Assembly: GCA_014338005.1 (NCBI GenBank)
Contig: QUBZ01000011.1
Span: 1-64,000, forward strand
Reading direction: 5' to 3'
DNA length: 64,000 bases
Origin: Chloroflexota bacterium
Lineage (GTDB): Bacteria > Chloroflexota > Anaerolineae > Aggregatilineales > Phototrophicaceae
Shown: one piece after another, positions 7,747-15,566 of the stretch
Numbering within the stretch: position 1 is the stretch's first letter
Layout of the letters: the number at the start of each line of letters is the position of its first letter
Translations under genes and position numbers: made by a program
The notes under the pieces: model-generated
Told to the model about the DNA's origin: nothing
Databases searched by the model: none
What the model saw: the letters and a program-made list of their open reading frames with translations, nothing else

Positions 7747-8126
7747 CTACGCCTGATGGCGGGGCTTGTCCTGCGAAAGCACCATGATGTTGCCGCTGTT
7801 ATCCTTGAAAACAGCTTCGATGTACTGAATGATCCCAGGCTTTCGTAGCCAACTGCCGCGCAAATCTCCGTTATGCTGAGGTCCGAGTTCCGCAGGAGTT
7901 CTTTAGCGCTGGCAATACGCTGCCCCACCAGGTATTGATGCGGTGTTTGTTTATAGGTCTGTCTGAATACCCGGATCAGGTAATAAGGCGAAAGGGCTAC
8001 CGCGCGGCTCAAATCCTCGATGGTAATGGGTGTACGGTGGCTTTGATCCAGCAGCAGGCGGGCGAGATGAACTTGCTGATGCGGGTTCAAGCGCACGGAG
8101 GGTCTCTCCCGGCAGAAAGCGGCCAC
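7747..8126 (-). pseudogene. AraC-type HTH regulator fused by deletion to a VOC (glyoxalase-fold) remnant
   Basis: From about residue 15 the frame gives a good AraC helix-turn-helix pair (ITIEDLSRAVALSPYYLIR, then LSITEICAAVGYESLGSFST). There the homology stops and the frame becomes meaningless. In another frame from the same point the DNA reads [20 protein letters not shown] and stops at 7747; this resembles the last strand of VOC/glyoxalase proteins. AraC-VOC fusion regulators of about 270 residues exist, so this looks like such a gene with its middle deleted. The joint has the sequence TTCAGTAC, which fits both the AraC side (FST) and the VOC side (IQY), suggesting microhomology. The product would lack part of the second HTH and nearly all of the VOC domain. 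Confidence 0.65.
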
Positions 8127-8283
8127 TGCGGTTATTATAGCACCTTCAAGCGCAGAGGAACTGCATTCGCCCCGACGCGCTTCTGCGCGACCGGCGCGGT
8201 AGACGGCCAGAAGCCCATGCCGGCAAGACCGTTTTTATCTATTGCGATTGATGCGACAGCCCTGCACATACACCTGGACTTTG

Positions 8284-8314
8284 TTGACAAAAAAAATCTT
8301 TTGTGCTTTACTTA
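8284..8314 (+). promoter_or_regulatory. Candidate promoter of the first LacI-family gene
   Basis: TTGACA at 8284-8289 is a perfect -35 box. A weak -10 candidate (TTTACT or TTACTT) lies 17-18 bases downstream, and the palindromic operator follows at once, in a position where a bound repressor would block transcription. Confidence 0.55.
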
Positions 8315-8332
8315 AATTGAACCGGTTCAATT
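8315..8332. promoter_or_regulatory. LacI-family operator, upstream of its own regulator gene
   Basis: AATTGAACCGGTTCAATT is a perfect 18-bp palindrome with the central CG typical of LacI-family sites. Its core TTGAACCGGTTCAA recurs exactly at 9385-9398 ahead of the transporter genes, so the regulator probably controls both itself and the operon. Confidence 0.88.
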
Positions 8333-8340
8333 GGATGCTT

Positions 8341-9372
8341 ATGATGCCAACTATTCGTGATGTAGCCCGCCATGCACGAGTCTCCGTAGGAACAGTTTCC
8401 AACGTCCTTAATGGAAGTTCGCTGGTCAAAGACGAAACGCGGCAGCGTGTAATGGCGGCAATTGAAACCCTCGGTTACCACCCAACAGCAGCGGCACGCA
8501 GCCTGAGTACCCAGCGAACAAACACCATTGGGATGATCCGCAGCGAGATTCGCTTGCAGGGCAACTTGATCGAAACCGACCCAATGGTGCTGGATTTGAT
8601 TGATGGAATCACCAGCGAGGCGATTAACAGCAGCATCGGCCTAACCTTCTGGGCGATTCCGGCGGGTCAGCGCGAGATGGAACTGTACAGACGATTAGTT
8701 ACTAGCAGGCAGATAGATGGGCTTATTCTGTTTGCCCTGCGCGAAAAAGACCCCCGTGTCGCTTATTTACAGGAGCAGGCTTTCCCGTTTGTCATCTTTG
8801 GACGATTTGAATCAATGGAAGGGGACAACTGGATTGATGTTGACGGTGCTGCCGGCATCGAAGCCGCTGTCAGACACCTTGCTGAACTGGGACACCGGCG
8901 CATCGCTTATCTTTCCCCGCCGCATGAACAGTCTCTGACTCGTTTGCGCTGGCAAGGGTTCGTCAGGGGGATGGAGGAGATGAACCTGTCAATTGACCCG
9001 GCGCTCATTTATGAAGGGGATTTCAGTGAGAAATCCGGGCAGTTAGGCACTCATTACTTTCTCGATCAGCCCAACCCGCCAACAGCCATCTTCTGCAACA
9101 ACGACCGAATGGCTTTTGGGGCCATGCGTGCCATTCAAGCGCGCGGTCTGACGGTCGGCAGCGACGTGTCTGTAGTCGGCTTTGATGATATTTCCCTGGC
9201 ACGTTACAGCAATCCTCCTCTGACAACACTGAACCAGCCAATTCATGACATCGGCAAGGCACTTTTCAACTTGCTCATAAAACTGATTAACCGAGAACCG
9301 ACTGACTTACTCGGCGGCAAACTATTGAAACCCGAACTGGTTATTCGCCAATCGACCGGGAGGCCGCGTTAA
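8341..9372 (+). CDS. LacI-family transcriptional repressor of the dextran-type operon
   Basis: The N-terminus is a standard LacI HTH and hinge: PTIRDVARHARVSVGTVSNV, then YHPTAAARSL. Residues about 60-340 form the periplasmic-binding-like sensor with FCNNDRMAFGAMRA and VSVVGFDDISLARYSNPPLT near the end. The start is taken at 8341; ATGs at 8335 and 8344 are also in frame. The protein should bind the palindromes on both sides of its gene and release them on binding a sugar. The genes controlled (binding protein, two permeases, GH66, GH15) suggest an isomalto-oligosaccharide or related glucan inducer, which is inference. Confidence 0.93.
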   Translation: MMPTIRDVARHARVSVGTVSNVLNGSSLVKDETRQRVMAAIETLGYHPTAAARSLSTQRTNTIGMIRSEIRLQGNLIETDPMVLDLIDGITSEAINSSIGLTFWAIPAGQREMELYRRLVTSRQIDGLILFALREKDPRVAYLQEQAFPFVIFGRFESMEGDNWIDVDGAAGIEAAVRHLAELGHRRIAYLSPPHEQSLTRLRWQGFVRGMEEMNLSIDPALIYEGDFSEKSGQLGTHYFLDQPNPPTAIFCNNDRMAFGAMRAIQARGLTVGSDVSVVGFDDISLARYSNPPLTTLNQPIHDIGKALFNLLIKLINREPTDLLGGKLLKPELVIRQSTGRPR

Positions 9373-9383
9373 TTTCGCCAGGA

Positions 9384-9399
9384 TTTGAACCGGTTCAAA
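9384..9399. promoter_or_regulatory. LacI-family operator upstream of the transporter operon
   Basis: TTTGAACCGGTTCAAA is a perfect 16-bp palindrome sharing the 14-bp core of the site at 8315-8332. It lies 11 bases after the repressor gene and about 75 bases before the binding-protein gene. Read-through from the repressor gene would cross it. Confidence 0.88.
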
Positions 9400-9472
9400 G
9401 GAGGGGTTATTGAATCTACAAACACCATTACATTCTCGTAAAACCGCTAAACCACTTATTGAGGAGATAAAA

Positions 9473-10690
9473 ATGAAATCCAGAATTGTTCTCACCATCG
9501 TGTTCTTCCTGCTTATGAGCGCCTCTGCCACCTTTGCACAGGAACCTGTCACCATTACATTCTGGCACACGTACAATGAAGTGTCGCCGGAGAATCAGAC
9601 GCTGACTGAGGTACTCATTCCGATATTTGAGGCCGAGCATCCCAATATCAAAGTCGAATCAATCCCCTATCCCTATGACGGTTTTCGCCAGGCGCTTTTG
9701 ACCTCGGCAGCCGGTGGCGAAGGCCCCGATCTCGTCCGCCTGGACATTATCTGGTCGCCCGAATTCGCTGCCCAGGGCATTTTGATGAACCTGAGCCGGG
9801 AACTGCCAGAATTTGCTGACCTTGCCGCTAATGTGTTCCCCGGCCCGCTTTCCACCAACATCTATGAAGGTGAATACTACGGGCTGCCGCTGGATACCAA
9901 CACCCGTATTCTGGTCTACAACCCGGCGCTGGTAGAAACCGCACCAACAACCATTGAGGAATTCGCGGCACTGTGTGACACTATGCCCGAAGGCACCTAC
10001 TTGTTCAGCGACGGCGGCACCTATGGTTGGGCGCTGCTCCCCTGGATCTGGAGCTTTGGCGGCGAAGTCACCGACGAAGCCATGACCACTGCAACCGGCT
10101 ACGTCAACAGCGAGCAGTCAGTGGCGGCGGTTCAGTTCCTGGCGGATATGGTGCAAAACGGCTGCTTCTCTGATGGGTTTGTCGGCAGTGGGCTGGATAA
10201 CTGGGGCGGCTTCTTCGGCGGCACAATTGCGTCCTTACTCGAAGGCCCCTGGTTTTACCCAACTCTGGAAAGCCAGTATCCCGACTTTGAAGTGGGCGCG
10301 GCGCTCATGCCGGCGGGGGAAGGCGGCCCAATTTCGGTGGTTGGTGGGGAAAATATCGTCGTCATGGCCGGCACGAAGCACCCTGAAGAAGCCCTGGAAT
10401 TTGTGCGCTTCACCCAGAGCGATGTTTACCAACTGGAGATGTCGAAAGTTGGACAGCTAACGGTTCTGAATTCGCTCATCGAAGACAAATATTTCACCGA
10501 TCATCCGTATTACGGAACTTTCCTCGAACAACTTCGGACGGCGCGCGCCCGCACACCACATCCTGCCTATAACGATATCGAAACGGTGTTGGGCGATGCG
10601 GCTCAGCTCGTCCTGCGCGGCGAAATGTCGGCGCAAGAGGCGATGGACCTGGCCGCTGAGGAAATTAACACTCTGCTGGCCGGTGACTAA
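9473..10690 (+). CDS. Sugar ABC transporter substrate-binding protein, CUT1 type
   Basis: The start at 9473 (MKSRIVLT) has GAGGAG seven bases before it and opens a Sec signal peptide ending near TFAQ. The mature protein of about 385 residues has the family-1 binding-protein pattern: VTITFWHTYNE, then GEGPDLVRLDIIW, YYGLPLDTNTRILVYNP, and C-terminal GGENIVVMAGTKHPEEALEF. It captures oligosaccharide outside the membrane and delivers it to the two permeases that follow. No lipobox cysteine is seen, so it may be soluble in the envelope or held by its signal sequence. A stable hairpin follows the gene. Confidence 0.92.
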   Translation: MKSRIVLTIVFFLLMSASATFAQEPVTITFWHTYNEVSPENQTLTEVLIPIFEAEHPNIKVESIPYPYDGFRQALLTSAAGGEGPDLVRLDIIWSPEFAAQGILMNLSRELPEFADLAANVFPGPLSTNIYEGEYYGLPLDTNTRILVYNPALVETAPTTIEEFAALCDTMPEGTYLFSDGGTYGWALLPWIWSFGGEVTDEAMTTATGYVNSEQSVAAVQFLADMVQNGCFSDGFVGSGLDNWGGFFGGTIASLLEGPWFYPTLESQYPDFEVGAALMPAGEGGPISVVGGENIVVMAGTKHPEEALEFVRFTQSDVYQLEMSKVGQLTVLNSLIEDKYFTDHPYYGTFLEQLRTARARTPHPAYNDIETVLGDAAQLVLRGEMSAQEAMDLAAEEINTLLAGD

Positions 10691-10699
10691 ATTATTGTC

Positions 10700-10737
10700 A
10701 GGGTGGTTTACGCGGGCTGATCCGTGTAAATCACCCT
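10700..10737 (+). promoter_or_regulatory. Intercistronic hairpin after the binding-protein gene
   Basis: AGGGTGGTTTAC (10700-10711) pairs with GTAAATCACCCT (10726-10737), 12 bp with one G-T pair. No U-run follows, so it is probably an mRNA-stabilising hairpin that lets more binding protein than permease be made, as in malE-malF-type operons. Confidence 0.65.
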
Positions 10738-10770
10738 TTCATAGTCACTCACTAGAGGAGGAACTCTGTT

Positions 10771-11736
10771 ATGAGTGTCAACTCCATACAGCGGTCGCGC
10801 GCCGTGCCGGGCAGAATGGCGCAGGGACGGGCGGCAGATCGGAGCAAACCATACTACCGTCCCTACGTCCCGTACCTGTTTCTCGTACCTGGGTTGGCGC
10901 TCTACCTGCTCTGGTCGGTTTATCCGTTGGTCTATCAACTCTATATCAGTTTCTTCGATTGGCGCATCATTCCCGGCCAGACCAGCGAATTTATTGGCCT
11001 GGCAAACTACGAAGCCGTATTCAGGGACAACATCTTCTGGCTGGCGATGCGGAACACCGTTATGTACGCGGCTGTCACGGTCGCCGGTCAGATGATTATC
11101 GGGCTGACGCTCGCTCTACTGGTACACCGCGTTACCGTCGCCAAACGTTTCTTTAGAACCATCTACTATTTGCCGGTCGTCACTTCATGGGTCGTTGTCA
11201 GCTTTCTGTTCATCTATCTGTTCAGCCCCGGTGATGGCGGCTTAATCAACTTCGCGCTTGTCAAGTTGGGCGTAATTGACCGTCCGGTGTCGTGGCTGGC
11301 GAACAGCGGCACTGCCTGGATTGCCATCTACAGCCTGGGTATCTGGAAAGGGATGGGTTGGGCGATGGTGATCTTTCTCGCTGCGCTGCAAGGTATTCCG
11401 ACAGAACTCTATGAAGCTGCCGCGATTGACGGCGCGACGGAATGGCAGCGCATCCGCTACATGACAATCCCGTTGATCCGCCGAACGATTTTTTTCGTCT
11501 TCATCGCTCTGATGATCGGTGGCTTTCAGGTGTTCATCTCCGTTTTGTTAATTACCGGTGGTGGGCCGCTGCATCGCACCGAAGTCGCGCTCACGTATAT
11601 GTTTGATAAAGCCTTTGGTGATCTGCATTTTGGTTACGGGGCGGCGCTCAGTTATGTTCTTGCAGTCGTGATCGTGGTGGTGAGCGTGGTGCAGGCGCGA
11701 TTTTTCGGTCGTGGCGATAAAGACCTGGAGTATTAA
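10771..11736 (+). CDS. Sugar ABC transporter permease, MalF type
   Basis: The 321-residue protein has about six membrane helices, the first at YLFLVPGLALYLLWSVYPLV, and the permease EAA loop ([20 protein letters not shown]) that contacts the ATPase. An AGAGGAGGAA site precedes the start. It forms the inner-membrane pore together with the next gene. No ATPase gene is in the operon, as is common in CUT1 systems that use a shared MsmX/MsiK-type ATPase encoded elsewhere. Confidence 0.93.
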   Translation: MSVNSIQRSRAVPGRMAQGRAADRSKPYYRPYVPYLFLVPGLALYLLWSVYPLVYQLYISFFDWRIIPGQTSEFIGLANYEAVFRDNIFWLAMRNTVMYAAVTVAGQMIIGLTLALLVHRVTVAKRFFRTIYYLPVVTSWVVVSFLFIYLFSPGDGGLINFALVKLGVIDRPVSWLANSGTAWIAIYSLGIWKGMGWAMVIFLAALQGIPTELYEAAAIDGATEWQRIRYMTIPLIRRTIFFVFIALMIGGFQVFISVLLITGGGPLHRTEVALTYMFDKAFGDLHFGYGAALSYVLAVVIVVVSVVQARFFGRGDKDLEY

Positions 11737-11738
11737 TC

Positions 11739-12584
11739 ATGCTCGCAACGTCAGGCAGTCAGCAGAGAATCCTGAACATTATCATTTTTCTTGTCTTGTG
11801 CGCCGGGGTGTTTATCGCCGTCGCGCCCCTGCTCTATATGACTTCAACTGCTTTGCAAGGGGTCGCTTATGTGCAGCCGTATCCGCCGCGCCTGCTCCCC
11901 GAAACCATTACATTCGAGAATTTCGAGCAGGCATTTTCCAGCCGGAATTTTGGGCGAGCGATGCTTAACAGCGCCGGGGTTTCTATCGCCACAACAGGGC
12001 TGGTCACGGTGTTAGCATCAACGATGGCCTACAGCTTTGCCCGGTTTGAATTCCCCGGTAAACGCATTATCTTTGCCGTGTTGATGGGCATGATTATGAT
12101 CCCCGGCGTGGTGCTGCTCATCCCACAGTTCATCCTGGCGAAGAGCCTCGGTTTACTCAACAGCCTGCCGGGATTGGTGCTGGTCTACAGCGCAGGCCCG
12201 CTGGCATTCAACACTTTTTTGCTGCGCGGCTTCTTTGAGAATCTGCCGCGCGAACTGGAAGAATCGGCCATCATTGACGGCGCGAATGCCTTCACGATTT
12301 TCTGGCGTATCATGCTGCCGCTGGCAGCGCCGGCGATCAGCACGGTTGCCGTCTTCAGTTTTCTGGGCGCATGGGACGAATATCTGCTGGCGCTTAACTT
12401 CCTCACTGACCAGAACCTGCGTACACTGCCGATTGCCATTGCCAATTTCCGGGGACAGCACAGCTCGAACTGGGGACTGGTGTTTGCCGGGTCGCTGACG
12501 GCGGTCATCCCAACCATTCTGCTGTTCGTGTTTTTCCAGCGGTATTTTATTCAGGGGATTACCAGCGGCGGGGTGCGAGGGTGA
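11739..12584 (+). CDS. Sugar ABC transporter permease, MalG type
   Basis: The 281-residue protein begins two bases after the previous stop. It has about six membrane helices, the first at IIFLVLCAGVFIAVAPLLYM, and an EAA loop reading ELEESAIIDGANAFTIFWRI. It pairs with the MalF-type subunit. Its stop overlaps the GTG start of the GH66 gene by four bases, showing tight co-translation. Confidence 0.93.
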   Translation: MLATSGSQQRILNIIIFLVLCAGVFIAVAPLLYMTSTALQGVAYVQPYPPRLLPETITFENFEQAFSSRNFGRAMLNSAGVSIATTGLVTVLASTMAYSFARFEFPGKRIIFAVLMGMIMIPGVVLLIPQFILAKSLGLLNSLPGLVLVYSAGPLAFNTFLLRGFFENLPRELEESAIIDGANAFTIFWRIMLPLAAPAISTVAVFSFLGAWDEYLLALNFLTDQNLRTLPIAIANFRGQHSSNWGLVFAGSLTAVIPTILLFVFFQRYFIQGITSGGVRG

Positions 12585-14281
12585 AACGCTTTGCTCGCGG
12601 GGTAATCCTGTTACTTTTTCTCAGCTTGATACAGGGAGGCGCTGTGTTCGCCGCAGACTTATCAGACGTTACTATTTTGCCGGATAAGGGATTTTATCGG
12701 CCTGGCGAGGCGGTTCAAATAACGGTGCGCGCCGACGCGGGTACACACATCAACGCGCGCATCATGTACCTGTCAGCCGAACTGGCATCCGTCAGCGCCC
12801 CCATCACCAACGGGGAAGCCGTCATCTCCTGGACGCCCCCGCCGCAGACGCCGCGCGGCTATGGGTTGAGCGTAGACATTTACGACGCTGCCGGGATGGT
12901 GATCGCCACGCAAACGTCGGCGTTTGATGTACTCGACCGCTGGATTGATGCGCCGCGTTATGGTTTTTTGAGCGATTTCAGCCCGGCGCGCCTCACCGAT
13001 ACCCTGATGATTGAATGGATGCTCCGGCATCACATCAACGGCGTCCAGTTCTACGACTGGCAGTACCGCTGGGAAGACCTGCTGCCGGAGATGGATCGCT
13101 TTGATGATGGCCTGGGGCGTCCACAGTCCATGACGACGATCCGCCGGTTGACCGACGCGCTGCGTGCCCGCAGCATCGCCGCCATGCCCTACACGGCAAT
13201 TTATGGCGCTTCGGCGGCTTTCTACCGCCAACATCCCGAATGGGGGCTTTTCGATGCCCGGAGCGAAGTCTACGATTTTGGCGAAAACAGCTTTATTGCG
13301 ATCATGAACCCCGCGCCCGGCTCGCCCTGGAACCGGCACCTGCTCGGTGAATTCGCCGATGTGCTGGAAAATACGGCGTTTGATGGCATTCATATTGACC
13401 AATACGGGTCGCCGAAAAGTGGTTATGACCAGGACGGTAACTATATTGACCTGGCGGAGGTGATGCCGCAGTTCATCAACCAGACGGCGGCATTAGTACA
13501 AAAACATCGAGGGAATGCAGGGGTAGTGCTGTTCAACTGTGTCGGCAACTGGCCGATTGACACCGCTGCGCCGTCGCGGCAGGATGCGGCTTATATCGAG
13601 GTGTGGTCGCCCTACGACAGCTACCTTGACCTGAACCGGATAATCACAAATGCGGAAGCGTTGGGCGGCGGCAAACCGGTCATTATTGCCGCTTACATCC
13701 CACCGGAACAGACCATCAACTGGCGACTTGCTAATTCGGTGATTCTCGCCAGCGGCGGCGCCCACCTGGAAACCGGGGAGCCGGAAAGTATGCTGGCAGA
13801 CCCGTATTTCCCGCGTTTTGGGAAACTGACGCCAGCGCAGCAGCCGGTTTTTCGCCGTTACTATGATTTCCAGGTGCGCTACGAGAATATGCTTTCGACA
13901 ACAACCACCGCCGGGGGCGATGATCTGCACCAGGCCGTTGACCTGGGCGAGATTCGCACGCGCGGGATTACCGCCCGTGATCGCGTGGTTCCGGTGGTGC
14001 GCTCTGGCGGCACATTCGACACCTTCAGTCTGATTAACTTCATCGGTGTTGACCAGACGAACTGGAACGTGCCTGCGACGAACGCCCCGGCTGTCTTCAC
14101 CGATCTTGCCGTCAAAATCGCTGTGTCGCGCCCGGTGGCGAAGGTCTGGGTCGCATCGCCGGACGCGGAAATGACGATGAATCCCACTTTTCTTACGTTT
14201 ACCGTCCAGGACGGAGAGCTGCGGTTTACACTGCCCAACCTGAACTATTGGAGCATGATCGTTGTGGAGTACGCCGAATGA
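12581..14281 (+). CDS. Glycoside hydrolase family 66 (dextranase-like), secreted
   Basis: The protein of 566 residues starts with GTG overlapping the permease stop, followed by a signal peptide cleaved near VFAAD. An N-terminal beta domain covers about residues 30-120 (PDKGFYRPGEAV). A TIM barrel starts at YGFLSDFS and continues with HHINGVQFYDWQYRWEDLLP, a segment characteristic of GH66. Asp273 in FDGIHIDQYG and Glu340 in AAYIEVW fit the known nucleophile and acid/base pair. A C-terminal beta domain follows. GH66 enzymes cleave alpha-1,6-glucan (dextran) or form cyclic isomaltooligosaccharides; this one lacks the CBM35 insertion expected of cyclising members, so dextranase is favoured. It would act outside and feed the transporter. 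Confidence 0.85.
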   Translation: MKRFARGVILLLFLSLIQGGAVFAADLSDVTILPDKGFYRPGEAVQITVRADAGTHINARIMYLSAELASVSAPITNGEAVISWTPPPQTPRGYGLSVDIYDAAGMVIATQTSAFDVLDRWIDAPRYGFLSDFSPARLTDTLMIEWMLRHHINGVQFYDWQYRWEDLLPEMDRFDDGLGRPQSMTTIRRLTDALRARSIAAMPYTAIYGASAAFYRQHPEWGLFDARSEVYDFGENSFIAIMNPAPGSPWNRHLLGEFADVLENTAFDGIHIDQYGSPKSGYDQDGNYIDLAEVMPQFINQTAALVQKHRGNAGVVLFNCVGNWPIDTAAPSRQDAAYIEVWSPYDSYLDLNRIITNAEALGGGKPVIIAAYIPPEQTINWRLANSVILASGGAHLETGEPESMLADPYFPRFGKLTPAQQPVFRRYYDFQVRYENMLSTTTTAGGDDLHQAVDLGEIRTRGITARDRVVPVVRSGGTFDTFSLINFIGVDQTNWNVPATNAPAVFTDLAVKIAVSRPVAKVWVASPDAEMTMNPTFLTFTVQDGELRFTLPNLNYWSMIVVEYAE

Positions 14282-15468
14282 CCGTTAACGCACATCTGCA
14301 TAAGCTCAGCAAACTGCATCGCCACAGCCAGCAGGTGATCTTGGATAACCAGCAGCACGGCGGCTATCTCGCCTGTCCCACCATGCCTGATTATCAGTTT
14401 TCGTGGTTCCGCGATGGCGCGTTTATCGCTTATGCCCTGACGCTGGATGGAATCTATAACATGGTGCCGCATCGTGCCGGTATGTCGGGGCAGTGGGACA
14501 GCGCCATGAAGTTTCATCAATGGTGCGCGCGGATTATCAACGACCGCGCCGACGCGCTGGAACGCACGATCAGCCGCGCCGCCCTCGGCCAGCCGCTCGT
14601 CCTGGCGGACACGCTCAATGCCCGCTACCAAACTGACGGCGCAGCAGGTCCGGCAGATTGGCCGGAATTTCAGTTGGATGGCCCTGGCTTGTGGGTGTGG
14701 TCACTGGCGAAGTATGTCGAGGTCTGCCGCGTGAAACCACTGCCGGCAGACTGGGAATACGCGGTCAATCTTGTCGCCCGCTATTTGACGGCGGTCTGGC
14801 GCAGCCCATGTTATGACTGCTGGGAAGAACGCGGGGATGATGTGCATATCAGCACACTGGCGGCGATTTATGCCGGGCTGGGCGCGGCCCAACGACTGAT
14901 CCCGGCGCTGTCGGTTGAAGCGACACGCGCCGATATTCGGACGTTTATTCTGGAACATGGGCTAACCCCCGGCGGCGAACTCGCCAAATCGGTGGGATTG
15001 GATATAGTGGATGCCAATCTGCTGCTCGCGGCCCTCCCCGACCATGGTCTGCTCGCCCCCGATGACCCGCTCATGATACGCACGGTCGCCCGAATTGAGC
15101 GCGACCTGCTGGCTGAGGGACATGGAGTCCATCGCCATACAGCCGATACCTATTACGGGGGCGGCGCCTGGATTCTGTTGGGGCTTTGGCTGGCCTGGCA
15201 CAAAACGCAAACGGGCGATTTTGCCGGCGCTCGCAAGCTCGTCGCCTGGGCGGAAGCCCATGCCGACGCAGAGGGCAATTTGCCGGAACAGGTATGTGAC
15301 GTGATGCTTGATGGGACGTATTATGATGTCTGGGTACAACAGCGCGGCGAAATCGCCAATCCCCTGGTGTGGAGCCATGCAAAATACCTGCTTGTTCAGC
15401 ACGCACTACGGGGGACTGGCGAAATGGCCTTTGCAGAGTCGCATCGGGTCACGAAAAAATCCTTGTAA
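14278..15468 (+). CDS. Glycoside hydrolase family 15 (glucoamylase / glucodextranase-like), cytoplasmic
   Basis: The ATG at 14278 overlaps the previous stop (ATGA). The 396-residue protein is an (alpha/alpha)6 barrel with GH15 motifs: PDYQFSWFRDGAFIAYAL near the N-terminus, CWEERG with Glu184 as candidate acid, and GNLPEQ with Glu337 as candidate base. It lacks the N-terminal beta domain of classic bacterial glucoamylases and has no signal peptide. It probably releases glucose from the non-reducing ends of imported alpha-glucan or isomalto-oligosaccharides. It ends the LacI-controlled operon. GH15 also includes trehalases and other activities, so substrate is inferred from the GH66 neighbour. 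Confidence 0.87.
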   Translation: MTVNAHLHKLSKLHRHSQQVILDNQQHGGYLACPTMPDYQFSWFRDGAFIAYALTLDGIYNMVPHRAGMSGQWDSAMKFHQWCARIINDRADALERTISRAALGQPLVLADTLNARYQTDGAAGPADWPEFQLDGPGLWVWSLAKYVEVCRVKPLPADWEYAVNLVARYLTAVWRSPCYDCWEERGDDVHISTLAAIYAGLGAAQRLIPALSVEATRADIRTFILEHGLTPGGELAKSVGLDIVDANLLLAALPDHGLLAPDDPLMIRTVARIERDLLAEGHGVHRHTADTYYGGGAWILLGLWLAWHKTQTGDFAGARKLVAWAEAHADAEGNLPEQVCDVMLDGTYYDVWVQQRGEIANPLVWSHAKYLLVQHALRGTGEMAFAESHRVTKKSL

Positions 15469-15566
15469 GCTTCTCAGAAATCGCTGAACGAGTGGCAGCG
15501 GATTGACCGTGCGCCACAGCCGCTCATTGAGATTTGATATGCGATTACCCGTTATACAGTTTACGG

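Noticed and set aside
8242-8340. Upstream start for the first LacI gene at 8242
   Set aside because: This would translate the promoter and operator; the HTH begins only after 8341.
15469-15566. Bidirectional terminator between the GH15 and E2 genes
   Set aside because: Short complementary pieces exist (GTGGC/GCCAC, AGCGG/CCGCT) but they do not form one good stem and no U-run follows.
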